A DNA stretch of 64,000 nt from Acinetobacter sp. WU_MDCI_Axc73. Lineage in GTDB: Bacteria > Pseudomonadota > Gammaproteobacteria > Pseudomonadales > Moraxellaceae. A program made the position numbers and the translations under genes. Positions 27,950 to 38,693 of the stretch are shown here, piece by piece. Each line of letters starts with the position of its first letter. The stretch's first letter is position 1. The notes under the pieces are model-generated. The model was given only the letters and a program-made list of their open reading frames with translations, ran no database searches and was not told the DNA's origin. Where the stretch lies: NCBI RefSeq assembly GCF_025562455.1, contig NZ_JAHPRO010000003.1:1-64000 (forward strand). Direction: 5' to 3'.

Positions 27950-28339
27950 ATGAAAAAATCATTATTTGGTTTGACTGCACTTGCCTTATTTTTAACAGGC
28001 TGTGCAACAGATGGCTCTATGAACACAGCTACCAATACTACTGAACAGTTAGGCATGACTGCGTTAAAAATTGCAGTAAATAACAAATGTATGAATGAAA
28101 TTAATACTATTCCTGCTTGGCAAACGGCTTCTAAACTAATGACGGTTGATCAAAAACAGGATATTCAAACTGAAATTTGTGGTTGTGTGAGTGAAAAAGC
28201 ACCTTATAGCGTTACCGCTGCAGATTTGGCAAATGCAACCTTTGATCCAAATGCAAGAGCTGCAGTCGTGGGTCAAGTGGTTTCTACAACTGTGACAGCC
28301 TGTGTAAATGAAACGTTCCAACAAACTTTGACGAAATAA
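27950..28339 (+). CDS. Small putative lipoprotein, unknown function
   Basis: This 129-aa exported protein has a signal MKKSLFGLTALALFLTGC with lipobox LTGC and Cys18 as the lipidation site. The mature part has four further cysteines, two of them in CGC, which could form disulfides. I chose ATG 27950 because it places the charged KK at the start of the signal; a GTG at 27938 only adds META. I do not recognise a family. The rnhB gene begins 3 bases after its stop, so the two are co-transcribed without obvious functional link. Confidence 0.8.
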   Translation: MKKSLFGLTALALFLTGCATDGSMNTATNTTEQLGMTALKIAVNNKCMNEINTIPAWQTASKLMTVDQKQDIQTEICGCVSEKAPYSVTAADLANATFDPNARAAVVGQVVSTTVTACVNETFQQTLTK

Positions 28340-28342
28340 ATC

Positions 28343-28918
28343 ATGATGATTATTGCTGGTGTAGATGAAGCAGGGCGAGGGCCGTTAGTGGGGTCGGTGG
28401 TTGCTGCAGCGGTTATTTTAGACCCGAATAACCCGATTCAAGGCTTAAATGATTCTAAAAAACTGACTGAAAAAAAACGTGAAAAACTGTTTGTTGAGAT
28501 ACAGGAAAAAGCGCTGGCTTGGTCAATTGCGGAAGCAACGCATACAGAAATTGATGAGCTGAATATTTTACAGGCAACTTTTCTCGCGATGAATCGTGCT
28601 GTAAATAACTTGAAAACTCAACCAAGTAAAGTCATTGTGGATGGTAATCAAATTCCAAAGGGAATGAATATCAGTTGTGAGGCGATTGTCGGCGGTGACG
28701 CAAGCCATGCTGAAATTAGTGCAGCCAGTATTTTAGCCAAAGTTGCGCGAGATCGACAAATGAAGGCATTGGATGAGAAATACCCTGTATTTGGTTTTGC
28801 TAAACATAAGGGATATCCAACCAAGGCTCATTTTGAAGCGATCACCGAGCATGGGGTGATTGATGAACATCGTCGTAGCTATGCCCCTGTAAAGAAAGCA
28901 CTTGCACTGGATATTTGA
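28343..28918 (+). CDS. rnhB: Ribonuclease HII
   Basis: This 191-aa enzyme nicks RNA-DNA hybrids and starts removal of single ribonucleotides from DNA. The catalytic [19 protein letters not shown], the [13 protein letters not shown] segment and [21 protein letters not shown] carry the acidic residues that bind magnesium. The start is ATG 28343 or 28346. In many gammaproteobacteria rnhB sits after lpxB; here it follows a small lipoprotein instead. A perfect bidirectional terminator separates it from csrA. Confidence 0.95.
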   Translation: MMIIAGVDEAGRGPLVGSVVAAAVILDPNNPIQGLNDSKKLTEKKREKLFVEIQEKALAWSIAEATHTEIDELNILQATFLAMNRAVNNLKTQPSKVIVDGNQIPKGMNISCEAIVGGDASHAEISAASILAKVARDRQMKALDEKYPVFGFAKHKGYPTKAHFEAITEHGVIDEHRRSYAPVKKALALDI

Positions 28919-28940
28919 TCATTTAGTACGATAGAAATAT

Positions 28941-28966
28941 TTAAAGCGGCTTGTAAGCCGCTTTAA
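28941..28966. terminator. Bidirectional terminator between rnhB and csrA
   Basis: AAAGCGGCTT (28943-28952) and AAGCCGCTTT (28955-28964) form a perfect inverted repeat that serves either strand. The T tract after it is short. Confidence 0.78.
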
Positions 28967-28986
28967 TCATCAACAACAATATATTC

Positions 28987-29241
28987 TTAACGATTAAAAT
29001 TGTTTTGAGAGAAATTATCATCTTCAAATGAAGGCTGATAGTCTTGATCAAGATGCTGAAGGTGTTCATGCATGGCGCGTTCGTGTTGAATACGTTGGTA
29101 GATTTCTTCACGGTGCACAGAAACTTCTTTAGGTGCGTTAACACCAATACGCACTTGATTACCTTTAACACCAAGCACAGTTACACTGACTTGATCCCCA
29201 ATCATTAATGTTTCTCCGACACGACGGGTCAGAATCAGCAT
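28987..29241 (-). CDS. csrA: Carbon storage regulator CsrA
   Basis: This dimeric RNA-binding protein blocks or promotes translation by binding GGA motifs near ribosome sites. The canonical 60-residue core, [15 protein letters not shown] to [10 protein letters not shown], is intact, including the RNA-contact residues Arg6 and Arg7 and the VHREEI segment. A tail of about 20 aa, [20 protein letters not shown], extends it to 84 aa; this acidic, Gln/Asn-rich tail is absent in E. coli CsrA. A strong AAGGAG precedes the start. It follows lysC on the same strand, as in Pseudomonas (alaS-lysC-csrA). Confidence 0.95.
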   Translation of the reverse strand: MLILTRRVGETLMIGDQVSVTVLGVKGNQVRIGVNAPKEVSVHREEIYQRIQHERAMHEHLQHLDQDYQPSFEDDNFSQNNFNR

Positions 29242-29399
29242 GTTTATCTCCTTGCTAAAACGCTAAACCTGCGATAGTGGTTTAAGAAACCAAAATTACA
29301 ACCTCAGAATTTGAGAAATATTTAACAGAATCAATAAAAAAAGATGTTGTATTTAGTGATGCTGCTTAATTTTTCAAAATACATGAGTATTAATATAAC

Positions 29400-29439
29400 A
29401 GAGCCACTATAAAAAAAACTACAGTGGCTCTATTTTTTT
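29400..29439 (+). terminator. Orphan plus-strand terminator between csrA and lysC
   Basis: AGAGCCACT (29400-29408) and AGTGGCTCT (29423-29431) form a perfect 9-bp stem with a 14-base loop, followed by ATTTTTTT. The U tract is on the plus strand, yet both neighbouring genes are on the minus strand. It could still act weakly for lysC. Confidence 0.7.
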
Positions 29440-29489
29440 GACACAAATTGTTGAAAAGTGATCTATTTCACAATTTGTTTGATCAAAGT

Positions 29490-30770
29490 TTATGCGCGTG
29501 CGCTACTTTCACCATGTTCACGATCCAGACCAAATGCGGTGTGTAGTGTACGCACTGCAAGTTCTAAATAGTTTTCTTCAATCAAGACAGAAATTTTGAT
29601 TTCTGAAGTTGAAATCATCAGTATATTGATACTTTCGTCTGCAAGAGCGATAAACATTTTACTCGCAACACCTGCATGGGAACGCATACCGACACCGACG
29701 ATCGATACTTTGACAATATCATCACGTGTGGCAACTTCACGTGCTCCAATATTTGCTGCAGTTTCTTTTAGAATTTTTTCAGCTTTGGCAAGATCACCAC
29801 GATTAACAGTAAATGTGAAATCAGTCGTACCATCTTCTTCGACATTTTGGATGATCATGTCGACTTCAATATTAGCAGCACTGATTGGAGCCAAAATTTT
29901 TGCAGCAACACCTGGCTCATTGGCTACGCCTAGAATGGTCAGCTTAGCTTCATCACGGTTAAATGCAATACCTGAGATAATCGGTTGTTCCATATCGTCT
30001 TCTGCCTCAGTGGTAATTAATGTACCTACGTTTTGTTTAAAGTCTTCATCAAATGCACCATCGTCGTCATTGTCAAAACTAGACAAAACACGCAGTGGCA
30101 CTTGATATTTACCTGCAAATTCAACTGAACGAATCTGAAGGACTTTAGAGCCTAAAGAGGCCATTTCCAGCATTTCTTCAAAAGAAATACGATCCACTTT
30201 TTTGGCTTTTGGTGCAACGCGTGGGTCAGTGGTATAAACACCATCCACATCGGTATAAATCTGGCATTCATCTGCTTTTAAAGCGGCTGCAAGTGCAACG
30301 CCAGTGGTGTCAGAACCACCACGACCTAATGTCGTGGTATTACCTTCATCATCGACACCCTGAAAACCTGCGACAACCAGAACACGACCGACATCAAGAT
30401 CAGCCGTCATGACATCAGTATCAATCGCCTCAATACGTGCCTTGTTATACGCGCTGTCAGTTCTAATTCCAACCTGACGACCTGTATAGGATTTAGCTTC
30501 TACACCAATTGAATTAAGTGCCATTGCTAACATGGAAATCGTCACCTGTTCACCTGTAGACACCATTTGGTCTAATTCACGTGGATCAGGTGTTTCAGTA
30601 ATGGCTTTGGCAAGTGCAAGTAAGCGGTTGGTTTCACCACTCATTGCAGAAACCACCACTACCACTTTGTGGCCGTGATCATGCCAACGCTTCACACGAC
30701 GAGCAACATTTAAAATGCGCTCAGGAGTCCCCATTGAGGTCCCGCCATATTTCTGTACGATTAATGCCAT
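29490..30770 (-). CDS. lysC: Aspartate kinase
   Basis: This 426-aa monofunctional aspartokinase makes aspartyl phosphate, the first step to lysine, threonine, methionine and diaminopimelate. The N-terminal kinase domain has VQKYGGTSMG, SAMSGETNRLLAL and the FQGVDDEGNTTTLGRGGSDTT stretch (about 135-160). Two C-terminal ACT domains (ILGVANEPGVAAKILAPI, VSIVGVGMRSHAGVASKMF) should give feedback control by lysine or threonine. An internal start for a beta subunit, as in some homologues, cannot be excluded. It lies between alaS and csrA on the same strand; a hairpin precedes it. Confidence 0.95.
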   Translation of the reverse strand: MALIVQKYGGTSMGTPERILNVARRVKRWHDHGHKVVVVVSAMSGETNRLLALAKAITETPDPRELDQMVSTGEQVTISMLAMALNSIGVEAKSYTGRQVGIRTDSAYNKARIEAIDTDVMTADLDVGRVLVVAGFQGVDDEGNTTTLGRGGSDTTGVALAAALKADECQIYTDVDGVYTTDPRVAPKAKKVDRISFEEMLEMASLGSKVLQIRSVEFAGKYQVPLRVLSSFDNDDDGAFDEDFKQNVGTLITTEAEDDMEQPIISGIAFNRDEAKLTILGVANEPGVAAKILAPISAANIEVDMIIQNVEEDGTTDFTFTVNRGDLAKAEKILKETAANIGAREVATRDDIVKVSIVGVGMRSHAGVASKMFIALADESINILMISTSEIKISVLIEENYLELAVRTLHTAFGLDREHGESSARA

Positions 30771-30789
30771 AGTTGTTCCATATAAGCCA

Positions 30790-30817
30790 TGACTCTGAGA
30801 GGCTTAATTCAGAGTCA
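30790..30817. repeat. 9-bp inverted repeat in the lysC leader
   Basis: TGACTCTGA (30790-30798) and TCAGAGTCA (30809-30817) are perfect complements 10 bases apart, 20 bases upstream of the lysC start. There is no U tract, so it is a leader hairpin or a protein site rather than an alaS terminator. Confidence 0.6.
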
Positions 30818-30836
30818 GTTACACAAAAGTGAAGTC

Positions 30837-33473
30837 TTAGTGCTGTTCAAACCAGACAGGAAGAGCTGTCATGACGTGTTCAAACTTCTCGTTTAGTGGC
30901 GCGCCACCTTGTGCTAAGTCAGGTTTACCACCACCTTTACCACCCAGTTCAGTGGCAAGGTGTTTAATGATATCGCCTGCTTTTAGATGTGCTGTATATT
31001 GTTTAGCAACCGATGCAATTAGACTAACTTTGTCATCTTCGACACCTGCCAATACAATCACAGCATCCTCTAATTTTGATTTCACACTGTCGTGCAGGTT
31101 ACGAAGTGATTTCGCATCCATGTTTTGAACAGTGGTGATCAGTGTAGAACGACCCGCAACGGTTTGAACTTGGCTTAAAAGTTCAGTCGCCTGAAAGTTT
31201 GCTAACTTTTGGTTAAGCTGTTCAATTTGCTTTTGCAATGCTGAGGTATGTTCTACCGCAGCATGAACACGTTCTACTGTTTGATCTTTTTGTGCTTTTA
31301 ATAAGCTATTGATTTGTTGAATATCACTATCATTTTTTTGCACAACTTCAAGTGCTTTACTACCTGTCACCGCCTCAATACGACGGATACCCGCAGCAAC
31401 ACCACCTTCAGAGGTGATCTTGAATAAACCGATATCGCCTGTACGTTGTACGTGAATACCACCACAAAGTTCAATCGAGAAGTTACGCTCGTCAATGACT
31501 GACCCCATGGAAAGTACACGAACTTCATCACCATACTTTTCACCAAATAGCATCATTGCGCCTTTGGCTTTGGCCGATTCAATATCCAGTACTTCTACAC
31601 CTACAGGCGTATTAGCAATCACTTCACGATTGACCAATTGTTCCACTTGTTGTAATTGCTCAAAGCTCACGGGTTGGTCATTGGCAAAGTCAAAACGTAA
31701 AACGTCGCTAGCAACCAATGAACCTTTTTGTTGAACATGTGTGCCTAAAATTTGACGAAGTGCAGCATGCAAAAGGTGAGTAGCGGAATGGTTGCGTGCT
31801 GTTGCCGCACGAATATCCGCTTTAACAATTGCTTCAACTTGTTGGGAGGCTTTTAAGCTACCCATGGTGACGATACCCTGATGTACAAATGCTCCACCAG
31901 ACTTTTTGGTATCTTGTACTTCAAAAATCCCTGTATCGTTTTTGAATAAACCTGTATCGCCAATCTGACCACCACTTTCAGCGTAGAAAGGGGTCTGATT
32001 TAAAACGATTAAGGCTTCCTCACCTTCAACGACTTCCTCAACTTGCTCACCATCTTTATAAATAGCTACTATCTGACCTTGACCGGCAGTCGCATGATAG
32101 CCATCGAATTGAGTTTCGCCTTCGACTTTGACAATGCTGTTATAGTCGACTGCAAATTTACCTGCATCGCGTGCACGGCGACGCTGTGCTTCCATTTCAC
32201 GCTCAAAACCAATTTCGTCGATTTCTAAATCGCGCTCGCGTGCAATGTCTGCGGTTAAGTCAGTTGGGAAGCCGTAAGTATCGTAAAGTTTAAAGACTGT
32301 TTCACCAGGAATAATCTTGCCAGTAAGTTGAGTAAGTTCACCCTCAAGCAGTTTTAAACCTTGCTCAAGTGTTTTGGCAAACTGTTCTTCTTCTTTAATT
32401 AAAGTTGCTTCGATACGTGCCTGATCATTTTTAAGTTCAGGGTAAGCTTCGCCCATCACATCAATCAATGGTTGAAGCATTTTGTAGAAGAACGTACCTG
32501 TTGCGCCGAGCTTATTACCATGACGTACAGCACGACGAATAATACGGCGCAGCACATAACCGCGGCCTTCATTGGAAGGATTTACGCCGTCTGCAATTAA
32601 GAAGCTACAAGAGCGGGCATGGTCAGCAAGAACACGCAGTGAAGGTTGTCCTTGATCTTGAACGCCAATAATTTCACAAGCCGATTTGATCAAATGTTGG
32701 AACAGATCAATATCGTAGTTTGAATTCACATGTTGTAATACCGCACTAATACGCTCCAAGCCCATACCAGTATCGACTGATGGTGCTGGAAGAGGGTGCA
32801 ATACTCCGTCAGCAGTACGGTTAAACTGCATAAAGACGTTATTCCAAATTTCAATGAAACGGTCGCCATCTTCTTCTGGTGTGCCCGGCAAACCACCCCA
32901 AATATGTTCGCCATGGTCAAAGAAAATTTCAGAACATGGACCACACGGCCCAGTATCACCCATAGCCCAGAAGTTATCTGATGCGTATTTTTCGCCTTTA
33001 TTATCCCCAATACGAATGATACGTTCAGGCGCTAAACCAATTTCTTTATTCCAGATGTCATAAGCTTCATCATCGGTATGATAAACCGTGACATAAAGCT
33101 TATCTTTGGGTAAGCCTAACCATTGTTCGCTGGTTAAAAAATCCCATGCAAATTTAAGTGCATTTTCTTTGAAGTAATCACCAAAAGAGAAGTTACCCAG
33201 CATTTCAAAGAAAGTATGGTGACGAGCAGTATAACCAACATTATCCAAATCGTTGTGTTTACCACCTGCACGCACACATTTTTGTGATGAAACAGCGCGC
33301 ACGTAATCTCTTTTTTCCAGACCTAAGAAACAGTCTTTAAACTGATTCATGCCCGCATTGGTAAACAATAAGGTTGGGTCGTTGGCAGGTACAAGTGAAC
33401 TCGACGCGACACGTGTATGGCCTTGCGATTCAAAATAACGCAGAAAAGCTTCACGAATTTCAGCTGATGTCAT
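30837..33473 (-). CDS. alaS: Alanyl-tRNA synthetase
   Basis: This 878-aa enzyme charges tRNA-Ala and clears mischarged Ser and Gly. The start [22 protein letters not shown] at 33473 matches the family; an upstream start at 33512 would add 13 unmatched residues. Motifs are [15 protein letters not shown] and the [18 protein letters not shown] stretch in the class II core. The editing domain has the zinc-type HSATHLLH and ELCGGIH, and the C-terminal DHHA1-type domain ends [14 protein letters not shown]. It is the first gene of the alaS-lysC-csrA series. Confidence 0.97.
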   Translation of the reverse strand: MTSAEIREAFLRYFESQGHTRVASSSLVPANDPTLLFTNAGMNQFKDCFLGLEKRDYVRAVSSQKCVRAGGKHNDLDNVGYTARHHTFFEMLGNFSFGDYFKENALKFAWDFLTSEQWLGLPKDKLYVTVYHTDDEAYDIWNKEIGLAPERIIRIGDNKGEKYASDNFWAMGDTGPCGPCSEIFFDHGEHIWGGLPGTPEEDGDRFIEIWNNVFMQFNRTADGVLHPLPAPSVDTGMGLERISAVLQHVNSNYDIDLFQHLIKSACEIIGVQDQGQPSLRVLADHARSCSFLIADGVNPSNEGRGYVLRRIIRRAVRHGNKLGATGTFFYKMLQPLIDVMGEAYPELKNDQARIEATLIKEEEQFAKTLEQGLKLLEGELTQLTGKIIPGETVFKLYDTYGFPTDLTADIARERDLEIDEIGFEREMEAQRRRARDAGKFAVDYNSIVKVEGETQFDGYHATAGQGQIVAIYKDGEQVEEVVEGEEALIVLNQTPFYAESGGQIGDTGLFKNDTGIFEVQDTKKSGGAFVHQGIVTMGSLKASQQVEAIVKADIRAATARNHSATHLLHAALRQILGTHVQQKGSLVASDVLRFDFANDQPVSFEQLQQVEQLVNREVIANTPVGVEVLDIESAKAKGAMMLFGEKYGDEVRVLSMGSVIDERNFSIELCGGIHVQRTGDIGLFKITSEGGVAAGIRRIEAVTGSKALEVVQKNDSDIQQINSLLKAQKDQTVERVHAAVEHTSALQKQIEQLNQKLANFQATELLSQVQTVAGRSTLITTVQNMDAKSLRNLHDSVKSKLEDAVIVLAGVEDDKVSLIASVAKQYTAHLKAGDIIKHLATELGGKGGGKPDLAQGGAPLNEKFEHVMTALPVWFEQH

Positions 33474-33896
33474 AAAACGAGTACTCACAACCAAGTCACT
33501 CCATAAATTCAAATAGGCTATATGCAGACAGCGTATCGTTCAAACAAAAACGAATAAGGATGAATGCGTGGTGTAGATTTCAAAAGTGCCAAATTATAAC
33601 GGAAAAACCTTGTTCAACCAATGATTTTACCGAGAAATGATGACAATTCTATGCAATCGTATGATCGAGAGTTGTCAGCATATGTGATCAAAAAAGCAGT
33701 AAATTTCCAGAATCCCTAATATTTGTTAAGACAATTCAGCTTAATTCATACATCATAGGTAAACCAAATGATCGTTAATCATGATTTCTGATTGGTTAAA
33801 AAATAACAAATTCGTCTAAACTCTCGATTCAATTGTATCATCGTGATAATCAATGTTTTAACATAGAGTCTGATCGCTTATACAAAAGGATAAATC
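33474..33896. other. Divergent intergenic region between alaS and the GAPDH gene
   Basis: These 423 bases include the 39-base upstream extension of the alaS frame. AT content is high. Both promoters must lie here, but I cannot place them with confidence, and no ORF or strong hairpin was seen. Confidence 0.4.
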
Positions 33897-34919
33897 ATGC
33901 AACGTATCGCCATTAATGGGTTTGGTCGAATTGGCCGAAATGTATTACGTGCATGGTTTGAAAATCCTAAACAATTTAATTTTGATATTGTGGCGATTAA
34001 CGATATTGCGGATGTTGAAACACTAGTTCATTTATTTAAATATGACACTACTCATGGTCGTTTTCAGGGTCAGGTTAAGATCCAGATTGAAGATGAAAAA
34101 ATCATTTTACATATACAAGCCTTGGGTCGTGAATTAAAGCTACAGGTGCTGCGTGAAGAGGCGCCTGAAAATTTACCATGGACAACTTTAGTGGTAGATG
34201 TTGTCCTTGAATGCACTGGATTATTTCGTTCACATGCCGATGCGATTCGGCATTTAAGGGCAGGAGCAAAACGGGTTATTATTGGCGCTGCACCCTTTGA
34301 TGAAGTAGATGCTGCCATTGTCTACGGAATCAATCAATCTGAAGTCAAAGCCACAGATCGTATTATTTCTAGTGTGTCTTGCACTACGCAAGCGCTCGTA
34401 CCATTGGTGAAAATTATTGATGATGCCTTTGGGATCGAAACGGCATTGATGACTGAAATTCATGCAGTGACGGCTGATCAGTCTGTTCTCGATCACGCAC
34501 ATCGTGATTTACGTCGTGCTCGTGCATCGGGACAAAACATTATTCCAACAACATCAAGTGCTTTAAATGCTCTAAAAAGAGTGATGCCCAAAATGGAAAA
34601 TCGGATTGATGGTTATTCAATTCGCGTTCCAACTATTAATGTTGCTGCTATTGATCTCAGTTTTGTGTCGCAAAATCCAGTTAATGTTCATCATCTAAAT
34701 GAAGTATTAATAAACGCAGCAAAAAATGACTATGCTGACATTATGTCTGTGACAGATGAAGCACTTGTTTCGAGTGATTTTAATCATTCACCTTATTCAT
34801 TGATTGTCGACTTAAATCAAACTATGGTGGTGGGTCGCCAAGCGAAGGTTTTTGCGTGGTATGACAATGAGTGGGGCTATGCAAACCGATTGCTGGATTT
34901 ATGTGAATCATTTAATTAA
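33897..34919 (+). CDS. GAPDH / erythrose-4-phosphate dehydrogenase family protein
   Basis: This 340-aa NAD-dependent phosphorylating dehydrogenase has the N-terminal Rossmann motif INGFGRIGRNVLRAW, the catalytic Cys162 in SVSCTTQ and His189 in EIHAVTADQ. SIRVPTINVAAIDL and WYDNEWGYANR are also conserved. The DLRRARASGQNIIPT segment resembles Epd and GapB proteins more than glycolytic GapA. In nearly all GAPDHs the catalytic loop reads SCTTN; here Asn is Gln (residue 165). The substrate, glyceraldehyde 3-phosphate or erythrose 4-phosphate, is uncertain. AAAGGA precedes the start. It is not next to pgk or fba. Confidence 0.82.
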   Translation: MQRIAINGFGRIGRNVLRAWFENPKQFNFDIVAINDIADVETLVHLFKYDTTHGRFQGQVKIQIEDEKIILHIQALGRELKLQVLREEAPENLPWTTLVVDVVLECTGLFRSHADAIRHLRAGAKRVIIGAAPFDEVDAAIVYGINQSEVKATDRIISSVSCTTQALVPLVKIIDDAFGIETALMTEIHAVTADQSVLDHAHRDLRRARASGQNIIPTTSSALNALKRVMPKMENRIDGYSIRVPTINVAAIDLSFVSQNPVNVHHLNEVLINAAKNDYADIMSVTDEALVSSDFNHSPYSLIVDLNQTMVVGRQAKVFAWYDNEWGYANRLLDLCESFN

Positions 34920-35132
34920 GCTAAGTTAAATAGGTCGCTTTTATATTTCAAGTTTTAAAGCTTTTATGATTTAAATTAAATCAATACTGATATTTTGAGA
35001 TATCTTTAATAGACTTTTTTCATCATGGTTTAAACTCTCGTGATTTTTCTTCCATAGGAAGAAACAAAAGGGACTTATAAAGGAAACCTCATAAACATAA
35101 TTTGAATAATGCAAGAAATTCAGGGGGAAATA

Positions 35133-35474
35133 ATGCTTATCTGGCTATTTATTATCATTTTAATGATCGCGGTTCTGATTTTAATTGTAATGCAATTTCG
35201 CAAAGAGCAAGATTCACTGACTGACGAAACTCAGCATCAGAAGCTTGAAGAAAAAGTGATGATGCTTGAAAGTAATCTGAAAAAGACTCTAGAGATTATG
35301 CAGGATCTTGCGAAAAGTGTTCAGATTGATCGAGAATTGCTCAATCAAACCGTGCAAAAATCGAAACTTTTAGAGTTGCAAAATGCAGAATTAATTGCCT
35401 TGATCACTCAATATGTGGGGCATGCAGAAGATTTTAAGCGCTTCAATGAGTCTGATAAAGATGACCTGAAATAA
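35133..35474 (+). CDS. Small membrane-anchored coiled-coil protein, unknown function
   Basis: This 113-aa protein has an N-terminal helix (LIWLFIIILMIAVLILIVM) and then about 85 residues of heptad-like, charged sequence that probably forms a cytoplasmic coiled coil (QKLEEKVMMLESNLKKTLEIM). I chose ATG 35133 because AGGGGGA stands just before it. An upstream ATG at 35109 lacks a ribosome site and would bury the helix. I do not recognise a family; the layout recalls small envelope or division proteins, but this is only resemblance. A strong terminator follows. Confidence 0.7.
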   Translation: MLIWLFIIILMIAVLILIVMQFRKEQDSLTDETQHQKLEEKVMMLESNLKKTLEIMQDLAKSVQIDRELLNQTVQKSKLLELQNAELIALITQYVGHAEDFKRFNESDKDDLK

Positions 35475-35556
35475 TCATCAAATCAAAAGCCAAGCTCTAA
35501 ATTTAATTTTCCTAAAATTCTCAGGTGCATGGCAACTACGAACGTGTTAGACTAGG

Positions 35557-35585
35557 AGAAATCGGGTGTGTTCCCGATTTTTTTA
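35557..35585 (+). terminator. Terminator before hisZ
   Basis: AAATCGGG (35559-35566) and CCCGATTT (35573-35580) form an 8-bp stem with a TGTGTT loop and a T run. It isolates hisZ from the upstream small gene and lies about 45 bases before the hisZ start. Confidence 0.88.
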
Positions 35586-35626
35586 TGCGGATCGATTCCG
35601 CCTTGAGCAAAATTTAGGTTTGAAAC

Positions 35627-36793
35627 ATGCCGATTTCAGAGACATGGTTGTTACCTGATGGGGTAGCAGATGTATTACCAGAACAAGCGCAAGTCGTAGA
35701 AACTTTGCGTCGACATGCGCTCGATTTTCTTGCATCTCGTGGTTATCAGTTGGTGTATACACCATTTATCGAATACATCGAATCGTTGTCTTTATTATCT
35801 GAATCAAATCATGATTTGGATTTAGTCACCTTTAAAGTGATAGATCAACTTTCTGGGCGCTTATTAGGCGTTCGTGCGGATATGACACCTCAAGTTGCCC
35901 GTATTGATGCTCATGTTCGTTCTATCGAAGGTGTAGCGCGCTATTGTTATGCGGGTACAGTTCTTCATACCAAACCACAAAATTTTAATTCTTCACGCGC
36001 GCCTTTGCAGTTGGGCGCAGAGCTTTATGGTCATGACAGCATCGAAGCTGATGTCGAAATGATCGATGTGATGTTGGGTTTAATTCAAGCAGCCAAAGCT
36101 TTAGACAGTGTCCATCTGGATTTGGGACATGTTGGATTGTTCCGTAGTCTGGTGGAACGTGCTGGGTTAAATAAACAGACAGAACGAGATTTATCTGATC
36201 TGTATCAACGTAAAGCACTTCCAGAGTTAGAAGAATTTACACAAGATTTAGCTTTTGGATCAGACTTTTATGCCCTTGGGCGTTATGCCAGTGATCTTGA
36301 TGCGCTTGAGCGCCATTTAAGTGATGAAGTACTGAATGATGTTGCTTTCCAAGATGCATTAAACGCACTTAAATCGACACTGATCCAAATTCAGTCACGC
36401 TGGCCAGCTTTGCAAATTGGTATCGATGTGGTTGAACTTCGTAGTTATCATTACCACACAGGTCTGATGTATGCCGTTTACGCCCCTAATCGTGCTGCGC
36501 CACTGGCACAGGGTGGTCGTTATGATGGTATTGGTGAGCATTTTGGTCGCGCACGTCCTGCAACTGGCTTTAGTTGTGACTTGTACGCGCTTTGTGCAGG
36601 GCAATTTAAACAGATTGAAACGATTGTCGCACCAAATAGTCAGGATCAAAGTTTGTTAGACGCTATAGCCGCTGCTCGCCAACAGGGCGTTGCTGTGATT
36701 CAGTTATTAGGCGAAGATGATTTAAGCTCAGTGCCTTATGCAACGCATCAGTTGCTACATGTAAACGGTACATGGCAGATCGCAAAGATTTAA
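35627..36793 (+). CDS. hisZ: ATP phosphoribosyltransferase regulatory subunit HisZ
   Basis: This 388-aa histidyl-tRNA synthetase paralogue is required with short-form HisG for the first step of histidine synthesis. Class II motifs are recognisable (GVRADMTPQVARIDAH, LAQGGRYDGIGEHFGRARPA), but there is no C-terminal anticodon-binding domain, as expected for HisZ. It is followed by purA 69 bases on, the same order as in Pseudomonas, which ties histidine and purine synthesis, two pathways sharing ATP and AICAR. hisG is not in this window. Confidence 0.93.
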   Translation: MPISETWLLPDGVADVLPEQAQVVETLRRHALDFLASRGYQLVYTPFIEYIESLSLLSESNHDLDLVTFKVIDQLSGRLLGVRADMTPQVARIDAHVRSIEGVARYCYAGTVLHTKPQNFNSSRAPLQLGAELYGHDSIEADVEMIDVMLGLIQAAKALDSVHLDLGHVGLFRSLVERAGLNKQTERDLSDLYQRKALPELEEFTQDLAFGSDFYALGRYASDLDALERHLSDEVLNDVAFQDALNALKSTLIQIQSRWPALQIGIDVVELRSYHYHTGLMYAVYAPNRAAPLAQGGRYDGIGEHFGRARPATGFSCDLYALCAGQFKQIETIVAPNSQDQSLLDAIAAARQQGVAVIQLLGEDDLSSVPYATHQLLHVNGTWQIAKI

Positions 36794-36847
36794 GGGTTTA
36801 TTTGTCAGACATGCGCAGCAAATAAACGTTCAATTTTAACAGCATGA

Positions 36848-38182
<1,335 letters not shown>

Positions 38183-38200
38183 CACGTTCTTACGACTAAA

Positions 38201-38232
38201 GAGAGCACCTAACTAGGTGCTTTTCTTTTATG
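38201..38232 (+). terminator. Terminator after purA
   Basis: AGAGCACCT (38202-38210) pairs with AGGTGCTTT (38215-38223) around AACT and is followed by a T-rich tract. Confidence 0.85.
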
Positions 38233-38274
38233 ATAAAACTGATTTTTATATAAAAATGGGAAAATAACGTCGGC

Positions 38275-38586
38275 ATGAAGCTACAACCACAGATTGCACA
38301 AACGATTTTTTATTCGCTGTTATTTGCAATTGGTGGTGCGCCCACGATTGCTATGTGGATTATTTCTTTACAGACCAATGATCCAAACTTATTTATGGCA
38401 GCTTTTATGGGCTTAACCGTCATTATTGCTTGTGTAATTTTGCCTATAATTTTATTACAAAATACATATTTGCTTTTTAAGCGAAACGATTTAAATCTTG
38501 AAGATAAAATTAAGCCACTATTGAGATTTTATTTTGTTGTGAATGTGATTTGTTTAATTTCATGGATTTTATTTATTTTTCAATAG
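38275..38586 (+). CDS. Small multi-pass membrane protein, unknown function
   Basis: This 103-aa protein has three likely membrane helices: about 10-30 (IFYSLLFAIGGAPTIAMWII), 40-65 (FMAAFMGLTVIIACVILPII) and 83-102 (FYFVVNVICLISWILFIF). A short charged loop KRNDLNLEDKIK separates the second and third. I recognise no family. The start has no strong Shine-Dalgarno. It lies between purA and the M48 lipoprotein gene on the same strand, but the purA terminator makes it a separate unit. Confidence 0.6.
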   Translation: MKLQPQIAQTIFYSLLFAIGGAPTIAMWIISLQTNDPNLFMAAFMGLTVIIACVILPIILLQNTYLLFKRNDLNLEDKIKPLLRFYFVVNVICLISWILFIFQ

Positions 38587-38693
38587 AATTACATAAGTCT
38601 AATGATATTCCTCTCATTTATTTCAAACATTTATCTATAATGCACGTCAAAACAGCAAGTTAAATAGTTTTGTCTTGTAAGGAGATGCTTTTA

